Of a stretch of DNA of 47,105 nt, positions 13,767-25,687 are shown piece by piece; position 1 is the stretch's first letter; the number at the start of each line of letters is the position of its first letter. The position numbers and the translations under genes were made by a program. The stretch is from Ichthyophthirius multifiliis (taxonomy: Eukaryota; Ciliophora; Oligohymenophorea; Hymenostomatida), in contig NW_004087689.1 in the NCBI RefSeq assembly GCF_000220395.1, positions 1-47,105 of the forward strand, written 5' to 3'. Below the pieces are notes generated by a model. It ran no database searches. It was not told the origin of the DNA and saw nothing but the letters and a program-made list of their open reading frames with translations.

Positions 13767-14280
13767 CTATTTATAAAATAGGAATAATTATATAATTCTA
13801 CTAATGAAAAAACTTTAAGCTTTTGGGGAATCGTAATCGAATAAAGAGAAATTTATGAAAATCCGTTTTATTAAGATGATAAAAATAATTGTTTGCTTTA
13901 TTTATAACCGAATAGTTCTTTAAAAGCTTTGAGATTTTGGAAAGAATATTTTTTATAATATTAATTAGGACTTGAAGATTAGTATAAGTTATTTGAAGAT
14001 TGTAAATTTAGTGAGTAATTATATTTTATTATTATTATTTATTGATTATATTTATATAAGTGATAACTTTATGCATATTTAAGCTAAAATCAAAATGAAA
14101 TAAATGTAATATTAAGAAGAAAATATTAATTTGAATAAAAGAATTTAATTTTTAGAAAGTTAATTGAAAGAATATGAAAGTTAGAAAAATTAAGAAAATG
14201 TATAAACTATAGATTAATAATAAATAAATTCAAATTAAAATATTTAGTAAGAATAAATAGCTAATATTTAATAATAATGA
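10478..14280 (+). CDS. TBC domain fused to myotubularin phosphatase
   Basis: About 1120 residues. The N-terminal half is a TBC Rab-GAP domain of TBC1D5 type: RFNVWRMLLG, NPLA, NPWNNSFEDNELR, YKQGMNEI, LKWIKGIFLREFQIRQCFIIWDNIF. It runs on without stop or new start into a myotubularin: GRAM (NGEKLIG, IPLGFINKIEK, CKDVRQYRF), then PYFRFIDNSKGQICKTYP, YDARPYLNAVGNKLVGKGYE, the signature HCSDGWDRT (13334-13360), EPYYRTIEGF, IEKEWIGFGH, PIFIQFLDCVHQ, and a C-terminal Q-rich coiled coil. Introns: 10897-10951, 11643-11692, 11798-11856, 11938-11978, 12682-12729, 13667-13781, 14011-14083. Three indels are needed (near 10581-10612, near 12372, near 13285). The TBC IxxDxxR arginine is serine (AGT 11015-11017), while the glutamine finger and phosphatase Cys/Arg are intact. 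Predicted role: removal of the 3-phosphate from PI3P or PI(3,5)P2 on endosomes, with a Rab-binding but perhaps GAP-dead module. Confidence 0.8.
13692..13762. repeat. TA microsatellite inside an intron
   Basis: About 35 TA units with one interruption lie inside the 115-bp intron near the end of the myotubularin catalytic region. Confidence 0.9.
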
Positions 14281-15422
14281 AAAAAAATAAAAATATCTTT
14301 ATTTATTATTGAGAATCAAATTATTTTATTATGTTTTAGTTTATAATAGATTCTAATATTTATATATATACAAATAAAATTAATTTGAAATGTTAAGAAT
14401 TATATTAAAAAATATAAAATATAATGTTAATATTTATTTATATTTCTTTATATTTTAATGAAAAAAAAAATATTTTTTTAATTTTTATATTAATTTATTT
14501 AAATTCTAATTAAAATAAAATATTATTTATGATTTGAAATTATTTCTTTTATTTTAATTATTGGTATTTTATTAGAATATATATTATTCGAATAAATTTA
14601 CCTTTTCATATAGACTTTTTTAAAATAATTAAGTTTTAATATAAAATAATAATAATAATATAAATTAATAAATATCATAATAATAATAATAGTTTTTATT
14701 CTTTATTTTTTTAAAGAAAAAAAAAAATCAAAAATTATATATAATAAAAATTTATTATATTAATAATTAAATATTAAAATACTATTATAAATTAAAAAAT
14801 TAAATATTTTAATTATAATAAAGATATTTTTTAAAAATATTTACTATTATATAAAATAAATATTTTGATAAAAAATAAATAAAAATATTAATAAACTATG
14901 ATATAAAATATTATAATTAATTTTTTTTTATTTATAAATAAAATTAAAAAACATAACTATAAATAATTATTATTTTTCTTATTTTATTAAATTAATTTTT
15001 ATTTTTTTATTATTTCTTTTAGTTTAAATACCGAAAAAAATAAAATAAAATAATTTAATATTAACAATAATAATATGTAATCATTTATTTTTTATTTAAT
15101 AAAATTATAAAACTAATTTTTTTAAATAAATATACACTAAGTTTCTAGTAATATTTTTTTATGTTTTCCTTTTTTATGATATATAATTTATTATTAGAAA
15201 TATTTTGTATTTTAAAAAAAAAAATATTTATTTTAATTAATAATTTTTTTATATTATATGATTAAGATATTTATTATTATTATTTTTTTATTTAAAACAA
15301 AATATTTATATTCAAAATTAAAAGCTTATAATGTAATTTTTTTTTGTTTTTACTAATTTATTTTATTATATATATATAAATTTAAAATTATATAATTAAC
15401 ATAAAAAAATATTTAATTCAAT
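14281..15422. other. Convergent intergenic spacer
   Basis: AT-rich DNA between the stops of two converging genes. No open frame, repeat family or RNA gene is visible. It should contain both polyadenylation regions. Confidence 0.7.
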
Positions 15423-18400
15423 TCAAAAAATGGATAATTGTTAAAAAGTCTAAGCCATAATATAATTTTTAAAAGACTTAATAAACATTAGTCCCAATTT
15501 AATATATTATTATTATTAAAGAATATATTTTACAAAAGGAATACAGTATTCAACTTTTTTCAAAGGAATTTTTTTACTTACAATTTAACAATTAGATTAA
15601 TTATAAATATAAACATAGAATATTTTTTTGGATTTTTTAAATAAAATAACAATAATTAGAGTTGGAGAAACTGTAAAGACACCTCTATATATTAAATTAA
15701 ATTATTTTTTAGAATAATTTTATTTATTAAGTATTAAAAGAGCATTTAGATTTTTATTATTATTGATTTTAACTTATCTATTTTATAATTAATACATTTC
15801 GTTTAATTAGTATTATTTTTATATCTTTTTAGCTAATAAATGCCCTTATTTTATTAATTGAGAATATTTGTTTTAATTATTTTTTTAAGAATCTGAGTTT
15901 ATTTAAGAATTTGACTCGACTATTTAAGAATTTATTGGATTTATTTCAGAATTAAAAAATGCTAAATAAGAAATATTTTGTTTAATGCAAATTGTTTTGG
16001 TAAAGAAATTTAGTTTTAAAAGAAAATTACAATTAGAAAGGTTTTATTAATATTATTTAAATTTTTTATTATGATTTATTATTATTTCAAATAGAACTTA
16101 GTGTTCTTATGTTAAATAAAATATACTTTTTACTAATTATTCTTTTAATTTTCCATTATAATTATCAATTTATATTTTCTCGAAATTGGTTATTTTCATC
16201 ATTTATATAATTTTTTAAAAAACCTAAAAAAAATAATTTAGAAAAAATACAATTTTTTTTTTTTTAACATAAATTTAAAGAAAATTTTAAGAATCAAAAT
16301 TCTAAATTTTTTAATCAAAAATTTTTAAGAATTTTTCTTTATTTACATATATATAATTGATATTTTATAAATATTCCCTATCTCTAGTTCTCATATCTTT
16401 ATTAAAAAACATAAGTCCTTAAAAAAATGTTAAATAATTATTAAAAGAAAATAAATCTTCTGAATAATTATCCAGTATATATTCTTTTATCAAACAATTC
16501 ATAAATTCAGCTGAAAATAATCTTAAATCTGATACATATAATGGAAAACTATACTTCCTTTAAGTATTAGACACATAAATGTCCAAAAAATAATAGTTTA
16601 AGGAAAAATAATAGCCAACAGTAACCACACAATAGAAGTTTTGGAAAATTTTAGTCCCTTAATATATTATTTTTTACCTAATTTAGGTTACATTAAGAAA
16701 AGAAAGCCCATATTAATTATTCAATTTGCTGTTTTAAAACATTTTTTAATCAAAGGAAGACAAAGAGTTAACTAAGACATATTTTCTATTTGAAAAATCT
16801 TATGGAAAAACATGATAAAGGGGTAAATAGAAACCTTAATAAAGGAAAGTTTTATAAAAAATGAGTTTTTGGGATATTTTTTAGGCTAAAATAAATAAAA
16901 GTGTATCATCAAAAATATTCTAGTGTGAAAAAAAGGTAATTTAAAAATATTTTTATATATCAAAAAGTGTAAAAATCAGTTTAAATTATTTAGTTCTTAT
17001 ATGGGAAAAAGGCATTATTTTTATCAATAAAAAAACGAAATTTTTATCAAAAAAAATACCTTTTTTACTCCTAAAAGTCTCTATTTTTATAATTGTTTTT
17101 TTTAAAGATTTCATTTTGAAAACAAAGGAACATTCTTTTTTCTCAAAATATTAATATAAGATTTATTGACGACTTTTTTCCTATAAATAGTCTTTGTTGC
17201 ATATTAATATGCATTTTAAATGCTTAAAAGAGACTTTTTTTTTAGATTAATTAGTTAAATAAGTTAATAGTGATTTGTTTTTGAATTCAAAATGTACTTG
17301 AAGAGCTATTTTAGGGGAATAAAAGTGAGATAAGGTATTTATTTTGCCATTTGTTTGTGTTTTTGGGACTATTAAATCGTTTATAAGGAATAATTTTAAA
17401 TAATTATTTTCTAAATTATTGATTAAATATAGTTTTTCGAGAATACTTTCCTATACAACATTTACTTTGAGGAAAAAGGAATTTTTATAGTAATAAAAGA
17501 TGATTTTTTTTGTTGATTTTGTTCTTATTTTTAAAAATTTTATCGAAGTTCAATTTAAGTATTATTATTTGAAAAAAGAATGAGATTTGAGTTAATTTCT
17601 TATTTATTAATTAATACATTATATTTTTTTAAATGAATTAAACCATATTCGGTTATTTTTTTAATGTTTATATGAGAATTTGTGATTTTTTAATAATGTT
17701 CGCGTTCTTCACCTGGAAGTAAGTCTATTTTTTTAGGTAAAAAATAATTTTAGAGGTGTTTTTTATGAGTTTTTTTATCTTTTTGGATGTTATAATTATG
17801 CTAAATTTCCCTTTTTTTAAAACGAGATTCTTTCTTGGACGTTTTTTGAGTATTTAAAGATATTTATTTAGTAAAGAAATTTTAATTATTTATTTATAAA
17901 GTGTTTTTTTAATTTATTATTTAATTTAGAATTTAAAAATAAGCAAATTCTGAGTTCTCATAATTAATAAAAAATGAGTTTTTTTTATAATTATGTTAGA
18001 TTTTATATGCATTTGGGTTTGTTATTTCTATATATAGGAAATCTTTATTGATATGCTTTTTTTCTTATTTTTTTTATTATTTTTTTAATGAGGCGGAAAA
18101 GGAAAAAAAATCAAGTTTTAATTAACTATTGGATAATTGTAAAAATTCTAAAAGGTTTTTTTTAATTATTTCTTTTTATTTTTTAGAAAAGCCGATTTTA
18201 TAAACGAATTTTTGAAAAGAAAAATTATTTTAAAGAAACCATTTTATAAAATTTTTAAATGGAACTATTGTTTACTCATTCCAGTCACTTTTTTATAAAA
18301 TTTAAGTCAGTTTTATAATAAAATATGAGTATCTTTTAGCATGACTCTCATATAGGTTTTATGACATTAAATCTTCGTTGAATTAATAGTATATATGTAC

Positions 18401-18866
18401 GAAAAAATATAGTTTTCCCTTTTTTATTATTTAGTTGTATAATAAATCGTTGTTTTGGAAAGGATTCACGTTAATTTTAGGGAAATTATATTGCAATTTT
18501 TAAATTTCTATGTTTTCGAAATAATTCTTTGTTTTGTTAAGTATTTTTTTTTTTTTTTTTTTGGTTATATTAAAATATGTTTTGTTTAAATTTATTTTTT
18601 TACTTCTATATGTTTAATTTTCTTTTTAATAAAATTATCTGAAGATTTTTTTAAATTATAGGGTTTTTAATGATTTTAAACAGTTAATTGGTTTTGTTAA
18701 ATTTTTGATGTTTATTGCATTTACTATATTATATGTTTAGGTGTGTTAAAAGAGGTTTATTATTAATTATCATCGATTTTTAAATCTTAATTTTCTATAA
18801 CATTACTTATAGTTGAGATGCCTACTTAATTATAAATAAAGAAACTATTAAAAAATAAAATTGAAT

Positions 18867-18917
<51 letters not shown>

Positions 18918-21197
18918 TTTATAATATATTAACTTGCTTTTATCATCTAAATTTTGAATATTATTATTTTAATGTTAAGTAGAATATTTATTAAATAGAC
19001 TTTTCTAACTATTATAATGTGATGCTTTTTCTTTTTTTAGAGAGAAAAATGAGTTTCTATTTTTAATTTTATTTAATAATTATAATTAACTAATTTATTT
19101 TTTTATAAATTATTTAATTGTTTTTTTCTTTGAATAAATTATTAAAATCTTTTTTGTTTTTGTTAACTTTAATTTTTTAATCATTTGTTATAAGATAATT
19201 TTATAAATATTCTTATATATATTTTTGTTATATATCTTCTGTTTATCTTCTCATTTTTTTATCTTAAGATTAATTTTCTATATATAAATTTGATATATTA
19301 ATTTTATTTTATTATTGAATAATTGTATTATCATTAGAATATTACTTTTCATCACTAAAAATAGTAAAACTATTTTAACTATTCTTCTTAAATTAATTTT
19401 ATTCTTATAAAGTACTTTCATATTTATGAAGCTTCATATTATTATAAAACTTTGATTTTTTTTATTCTACTAATGATTATATTTAACAAGAAGATTTAAT
19501 ATTATCATTTTTATCAATTATATCCTTAGATTAATTTATTTAAAAAATTCCTTAATCTGTATTATTATTATTTTATATAGAACTATCTTTTTTAGAAACA
19601 TTTTATTAAGAAAGGAATTTTTAATCAGAAATAAAGGATTCATGATAGTTAGTATTTTTAGCTTTTTGTGTAGAATTTATTTTAAACTCATCAATTTTTA
19701 TTTATTATAAAATTTCTTATTTCTCGTCTTCTTAGTTTAATTATTTTATTTATTATTTTTTATTTTTGTATCTATAAATTTCTTGTAAAATATCCAAATC
19801 GAAAATATTAAATTTACAAATAAGTATATTTTTGAGCAAATTTTTTTATATCTAATATGATATAATATATATAAATATAATTGTATAAATATATTAATAT
19901 AAAAAATATATTTTTATTTAAATAAAAATTATATATATATAATTATAATATTAGATATAATAAAACTTTATGAATACGTAATTTCATTAAATTATCTGTA
20001 AATTCATTTATTTTTTTAATTTCAATAACAGGATTTAAAATTAATTTAAATCCATTAATTTTTTTTCTAATTATTGTTATTTTTTTTAAAAAAAACATTA
20101 AATTTTCAACAAATTCTCTTATTTTTATTTCTTCTTTTTCGTTAAGGATTTCCTTAGTATTTTTATCTAAAAAAATTTAAATTATCTATTTCTAATATTC
20201 CATTTCTTCCCCAAAAAAGCATTTATATTCGAATAAATTATTTTAAATAAGCCATTCCTCAATAATAAAATTTGCTAAAGAATATTTATTTTTTATTTAA
20301 TTTAAATAATCTTACAAATGTAAATCTTTTTGAATTTAAAGGAATAAAGGATTCTCTATTTTTACATTATTTATAAAACTCTACAAATAAATCCTCAATT
20401 AAAGCATGCAATTACATTTATTTCTCTAAAAATCATATATTTATATCGAAACGTCTATATTTTTGACTTTCCATTTACATGGAATGCAATTAAAATAAGA
20501 CTTATAAAACGTAAGAGGTAAAAAATGTAGTTATTTTATACTTTCCTGAATGAATTTGCCACTTTTTTCTATATTATTTTCGCATAAAGTATCTTGTTTT
20601 TCCTATTTTAAGTCTATTAGAGAAGAATTTAAGTTAGTGTGTGAATTTCTTGTATTAGCATTATCAATTCCTAGTAGACTACGTCTAATTTTCTTAACAA
20701 TATTCTAAGTATTTAGAGATTAACTTTTAGAATCATTTTTTGAAATTTAAGAATTTTATGATTATTATAAATGATTTAATTATTATAATTATTATTAAGA
20801 ATTATTATTTATATCAGATTTATTTGAAAAAATATTGAATGATGAAAACGGTGATTTTTTGGAGGAATTTTAAGAAATAATTTCTTATCTTTTTTATTAA
20901 TCTAAATTTTCAATATTAATTTAATTATTAAAATTATTTGTTTAATTAAAATGCTTTCTTTTCAAATATAGTTTTATCCAAACTTGTATTATTCGAATTG
21001 CAACGATTTTCTTTTGTTAGTCAAAATTTAAAGATTATTTAAAATGTTATTAAGGTGATTATTAAGAGATTATTCTTTAATTTTCTTTACAATTATTTTC
21101 AATCTATATAAAACTTGTAGGATATGAACATTCTTTTTATTATTATTGTAACTTTTTAAAAATAAATAATAAATATGTAAAAAAATTAAATAAATAA

Positions 21198-21238
<41 letters not shown>

Positions 21239-23295
21239 TCTTTCATCTATAATTTTACATTTTATGCCATTAATGAAAAGTTGCTTTTTTTTTGAACATA
21301 TTATTTTTTTTTTATTTTTTTTTCATTTTAATTAATTAATTATATATTTTTGCAAAATTCTATGTTTTTTTTCTAAATTTTGTTAGATTCAATTTCTTTT
21401 AAATTTACACTTTCATGAAAGCTATTAAAGACATTAAAGTTTTATTTATTTTTATTATTTTATTATCCAGATATACTTTTTAACCTAAATAATTAAAAAT
21501 CATTTATATCTTGAAAAATAGGTATTTAGGAAGGTTTAGATTTTTAATATTTATTATTTTCTTATTTCTTTTATACAATATTTTATATAGGACGAGAACT
21601 TATTAAATTTTCTATTAAAAAGAATTAATCTTTTTTACAAAAAAATGGATTTTATTCTTATTAAAATAAAAGACTTTTTTTTTTCTTTTAATCTTCTTAT
21701 ATAATTTCTTTAACTTACTAGGTAAAAGAATTTCCTCGTCTAGCTGTTTATTTATTAGTAGTAAAATAAATAGCTTTTTAATTGTTTTTCCATGTATTAT
21801 TATTTGATTTTAATAAAGATTCACAATAATTTGCATCAAACCTATTTTAAGAAGAGCTTCCTTTAGTAGTAGAAGATGTTGCTTATATTATAATTTTTTT
21901 TTTAGGGGTATTTAATGATTTTGGTTAATAAGGTTATTTAATACTGTTATTTATAAGAATTTTTATATTAGAAGTTTTTTAAGTATTATAATTAAATGTT
22001 TTTAAAGTAGAATTAAAAATTGTTTTATCGAGATTTTAATTTTTTTTTTCTGATATAATTTGACTTTTATCTTTTACTAATAAAATAGGTTTTTCATTAA
22101 AAAAAAGATTAAAGATTTTATATTTTCTATTACGAAATTTATGAATATTATTAATATTATTATTATTGTTATTTTATTAATTATTTATATTTTTTTAAAA
22201 ATTAACTTTTATTTTTTCTAAAAAATTAGGATGGAAATAATGAGTAGAGTCTTTTCTATGACTTAAAAAATCATTAAACGAAGAAATATACATATTTTTT
22301 TAAAAATTATTAATTTTATTATTTTTAATATTTTAATTATTTTTATTAATTTTATAATTATTATTATTATTATCATTATTATTATTATTATATTATTATT
22401 ATTATTAATATTATTAATATTATTATTTTTATTATTTATTATATTTTTTTATTAGTTATTTATATTTTATTTGTAATGAATAAAATCATCTTAAATGTTT
22501 TTTAAATTATAATTATTTTAAAATGATAAGTATTATTATAATTTTATTAGTTTATATTTATATTTTATACTTAAATTATTTTCTTCTCCTATAATTGAAT
22601 TTGTTATAATTAAGCTTTTTTCATAAAATTTTATTGCTTATTATAATTTACCTTTTTTTTTTTCAAATTTTCCTAATAAAAATAAATTTTTGCCTTTCAT
22701 TATTATCAAATCTTTTTCATTTTTTTTTCTTGCGCTAAAATTTCTTCGATAATCGATAATGATTTTATTGCATATTTTTTCATTTCTTCAAATTTTTTTT
22801 ATTTTTCATAGTTTTAAGCTTTTAAATTATAAAAAAATGCTAAATTTTCTCCTTTATAAAGATTGTTTTTGTATTCTTAACTTAAATTTTCTTCTATTTC
22901 TTCTTATATTTTACTAGATATATCATATTTGTTTAAATTTTGGTATAATAAGCTCATATTTATTCCCAATTATACCCTTAAGTCATTAAATTCTATGTAT
23001 TTATTCCATAATAAGTTTTTATTTTAATTTATTTATTATTTAGGCTCTGTTAATTACTTGGCTTTTAATAAATAAGCCTCACATAATTCAAATTATTTCT
23101 AAATAAGAAGATTTTTGCTTACATTTAATAATATTTTAACCATTTTTTCCGAACAATACCATATTTTGGGATCTTCAATATGTGAATATTAAACTAAATA
23201 CAATAGATTAGATTCTAATTCTAAGAAATCCTAATTTTATTAAGGTGTAAGGACATTTTCTACATCTAATAAAAAATTAGAATGTTAATTTTACA
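15423..23295 (-). CDS. Giant TPR/IQ-motif protein (~2,500 aa)
   Basis: Starts MQNQHSNFLLDVEN at 23295 and ends at TGA 15425-15423, about 2,514 residues. The first 250 residues are TPR-like helices (KSLSIIEEILAQEKK, QQAIKFYEKSLIIT). An N/I-rich tract lies at about 22315-22440. An IQ calmodulin-binding motif, AIRIIQVWIKLYLKRK, lies near 20955-21006. Farther on come Q/K-rich linkers and two regions rich in beta-type sequence (YCVVTVGYYF; YRGVFTVSPTLIIVILF). Introns: 21258-21133, 19966-19852, 18933-18845; two hold TA tracts. Indels needed: one A in the nine-T run 22720-22728, one near 18950, one in the 19-T run 18544-18562, one in 17114-17117. With these the exon sum is divisible by three. The parts could be two neighbouring genes split at the 18933 intron, but no stop or clean start separates them. 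Probably a calmodulin-regulated cortical or ciliary scaffold; the exact family is unknown. Confidence 0.65.
18874..18914. repeat. TA microsatellite inside an intron
   Basis: About 20 TA units lie within the 89-bp intron 18933-18845 of the giant minus-strand gene. Confidence 0.85.
21202..21235. repeat. TA microsatellite inside an intron
   Basis: About 17 TA units lie within the 126-bp intron 21258-21133 of the giant minus-strand gene, just upstream of the IQ-motif exon. Confidence 0.85.
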
Positions 23296-23453
23296 TTTAA
23301 AAAAAAAAAAAAAATTAAATATAAATAATAAAATATTTAATAAATTTATATTATTTTAATATTTAAATAAAAAATTATATATATTTATATATTTATATAT
23401 TTATATATATATATATATATATATTATATTTAATAAATATATAATTTTATTTT

Positions 23454-24215
23454 TCATTGTTTTAAAAAAATTTCAAAAGTATTATCACATGAAGGATATA
23501 ATACAAAAAAAGGTTTTGTATATTATAAAATAACTCCTAATCTAGTTCTTACAACATACCATAATTCATATTTTCCAGCACATAATTTTTTAGTGTTAAA
23601 ATAATATAAAACATATTTATTAAAAGTCTCTATTACTTATATTTTAATTTATTCGATGATAAAAGGGTCAGAAGGTCTATGTATTTCTATAAAACTTCCA
23701 CAATTTATTAGTATTTCCCAATCTATTCCACATCTTATGATATAAGTATTAGTTTTAAAGGCTATTTTTACATCACTTCCACTATATATTTATTATGTTT
23801 GGTTATTATTTTCCAAACAAATTATTGTTTGATTATTTAAACAAATTGGATTTATTAAAAGTTCTACTGTTTGATACGAATTTTATATTTTATCAAATTT
23901 ATACAAATTACTGATTATAAATTCGTTTTTTTCATAAAAAAAAGTCATAATAGATTAATAATCTGCTATAGTTAATTATTAATCAATTTATTTAATGTCT
24001 ATTTATGTATAATTAGTAAAAGAAGCGTCTAATAATTTCAATTATTCAGAATTTAAAGAAGAATATCTATCAAAATAAGCAGAACGGTTTAATTTATTTG
24101 TATAAGGAATATTAGAATCAATAAATACATAACCTGAATTAATATATTCCAAAATTTATTATTCATTAGAAATAAAATAACCAACTTTTAAAAAATAAAA
24201 TAATAAAAAAAACAT
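23454..24215 (-). CDS. Secreted or ER protein, family unknown
   Basis: A clean single-exon frame of 253 residues with no indel. It starts MFFLLFYFLKVGYFIS, a strong signal peptide, and has no further membrane helix. The mature part contains several cysteines (ICLNNQTIICLE, IIRCGIDWEILINCG, KKLCAGKYELWYV, YPSC), NxT/NxS sites, and alternating hydrophobic strands that suggest an Ig-like beta sandwich near the C-terminus. It lies about 160 bp upstream of the giant TPR/IQ gene on the same strand and about 160 bp downstream of the CoA kinase stop. I do not recognise the family. A surface, lumenal or secretory-granule protein fits the sequence. Confidence 0.8.
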
Positions 24216-24334
24216 AATACAAATTTTATATAATTTAAAATATTTGTTTATAGTAATTTATATAAAAAATATATAAATACATATATAAAAACATATAAAA
24301 ATAAATAAATAAATATATATATATAAATATATAA

Positions 24335-24365
<31 letters not shown>

Positions 24366-24379
24366 TATTTTTATTTTTA

Positions 24380-25300
24380 TCAATAAATAAATTCAGGAAT
24401 TTTTTTTTTTATATTTAAATGCAATTCCATTTTTGTACCATCATTAGGCAACAAAATATCTCCTTTTTAAATTTTTTATAAAAGAGGCATTTATGATTTT
24501 ATTTTTTGTATAGCTTCTTCTTCACTTATTTTATCTCTTGTAACCATTCGATTTATTTAAGTTCTTTCTTAAGAAACATAAACTACAATTATAGGAAAAC
24601 ATAAATATTATAAATATTTAGATTCATATAATAAAGGAGCGTCTAATAATATTATTTGTTCTTTTTATTTAATACATAATATATATATTTCTTTTAGAAT
24701 TTCTAACATTATATAATATCCTGCCAATTTTGTTAAATATTTGAGGTCTTTTTATCTTAAAAAACAATTTTCCTAATTTTTTGCGATCTATTTCTTTATT
24801 TTCATCTAAAATTTAATCTCCAAAATATTTAAGTAATTTTTAATATGCAGGTTATTATTTTATATATATACGACGGCTTAATTTATCACAATCGATTATT
24901 TCTATTCCTAAATTATGCTAAAAATATTCACATGCCCAACTTTTTCCACAAGCTATTCCTCCTTTAATTAATATGTTTAAATTTTAATAAATTTTAAATA
25001 TATATATAAAATAATTAATATATATATATATAAATATTTATATATTAAATTTTTTTATTATTTATTTATTTCTTTTTTTATTTAGTTAAAATAATTATAT
25101 TACATAATGTAAAAGAAAAATATTTATATAATTTATATTAATTTAAATATATTTTTACCTGTTAATCCTATTATATTTATTTTGGATCCTATATATATTG
25201 ATACAAATATTAATACTATTGAGATGCTAATTCTAATGAATATTTATATTTCTTCAAATAAATAATAACAAATTATAAAATTTAATACATAAATTATCAT
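24380..25300 (-). CDS. coaE: Dephospho-CoA kinase with membrane anchor
   Basis: The last step of coenzyme A synthesis: ATP-dependent phosphorylation of the ribose 3'-hydroxyl of dephospho-CoA. The P-loop reads GLTGGIACGKSW. Further family motifs are IIDCDKLSRR, LLLDAPLLYES and YVSQERTQINRMVTRD. The intron 25158-24962 (197 bp, the longest but one here) splits the TGG of the P-loop, and splicing restores it exactly. Upstream of the kinase lies one hydrophobic segment or more (MIIYVLNFIICYYLF; ISIVLIFVSIYIG), so the enzyme is probably membrane-anchored. The frame needs one base fewer near 24725-24730, giving 240 residues. An upstream ATG at 25439 would add another hydrophobic helix but needs one more indel, so I prefer 25300. 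Confidence 0.88.
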
Positions 25301-25687
25301 AAATTATATCGTAATGTCAATTTTATATATTTTTTTTAATCTTTTTGAGTTAATTTATAATATTAATGTTAATAATGTTAAAGTTATTGCGTAGAAAATA
25401 TATAGAATTATATTTATAATAAGATTTTAAAAGTTCATTTTTATTTTTATTATTCTGGAAAAAAAGATTTTTATTTATTATATAATTTTTTTTCTTTTTT
25501 TCTTATAATATTTAAAATTAAAAATATAATTTTTTATATATATTATTATTAAATTTATTTAAATATTTTTTATTTTTTTAATCAATTAAAATTTAAAATT
25601 TATTTACAATTTAAACATATTTTAAGATTAATTTATCCTTCTTAAATTATACCTAAATAACATTTGTTTTGATTTCAATATATATAA
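25301..25687. other. Intergenic, possible upstream start of CoA kinase
   Basis: 25301-25439 can encode an extra hydrophobic stretch in front of the CoA kinase if one base is removed (MNFQNLIINIILYIFYA). The remainder up to the Kelch-BTB stop is AT-rich with nothing recognised. Confidence 0.5.

Noticed and set aside
15430-16074. Plus-strand frame of ~215 codons with an in-frame TGA (MDNCQKVQAIIQFL...)
   Set aside because: It lies antisense to the long minus-strand frame of the giant TPR/IQ gene, which is open across the same DNA with no break. The plus-strand reading is a shadow.
16427-17169. Two linked plus-strand frames (MLNNYQKKINLL..., MSFWDIFQAKI...) that looked like a gene
   Set aside because: Same reason: the minus strand is continuously open here, and its product has better composition.
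17240-18500. Plus-strand hydrophobic frames resembling a cyclic-nucleotide channel or adenylate cyclase (YFRGIKVRQGIYFAICL, FLDVIIMLNFPFF)
   Set aside because: Needs a frame change about every 100 bp, whereas the minus strand is open for over 480 codons in one frame. The resemblance is chance.
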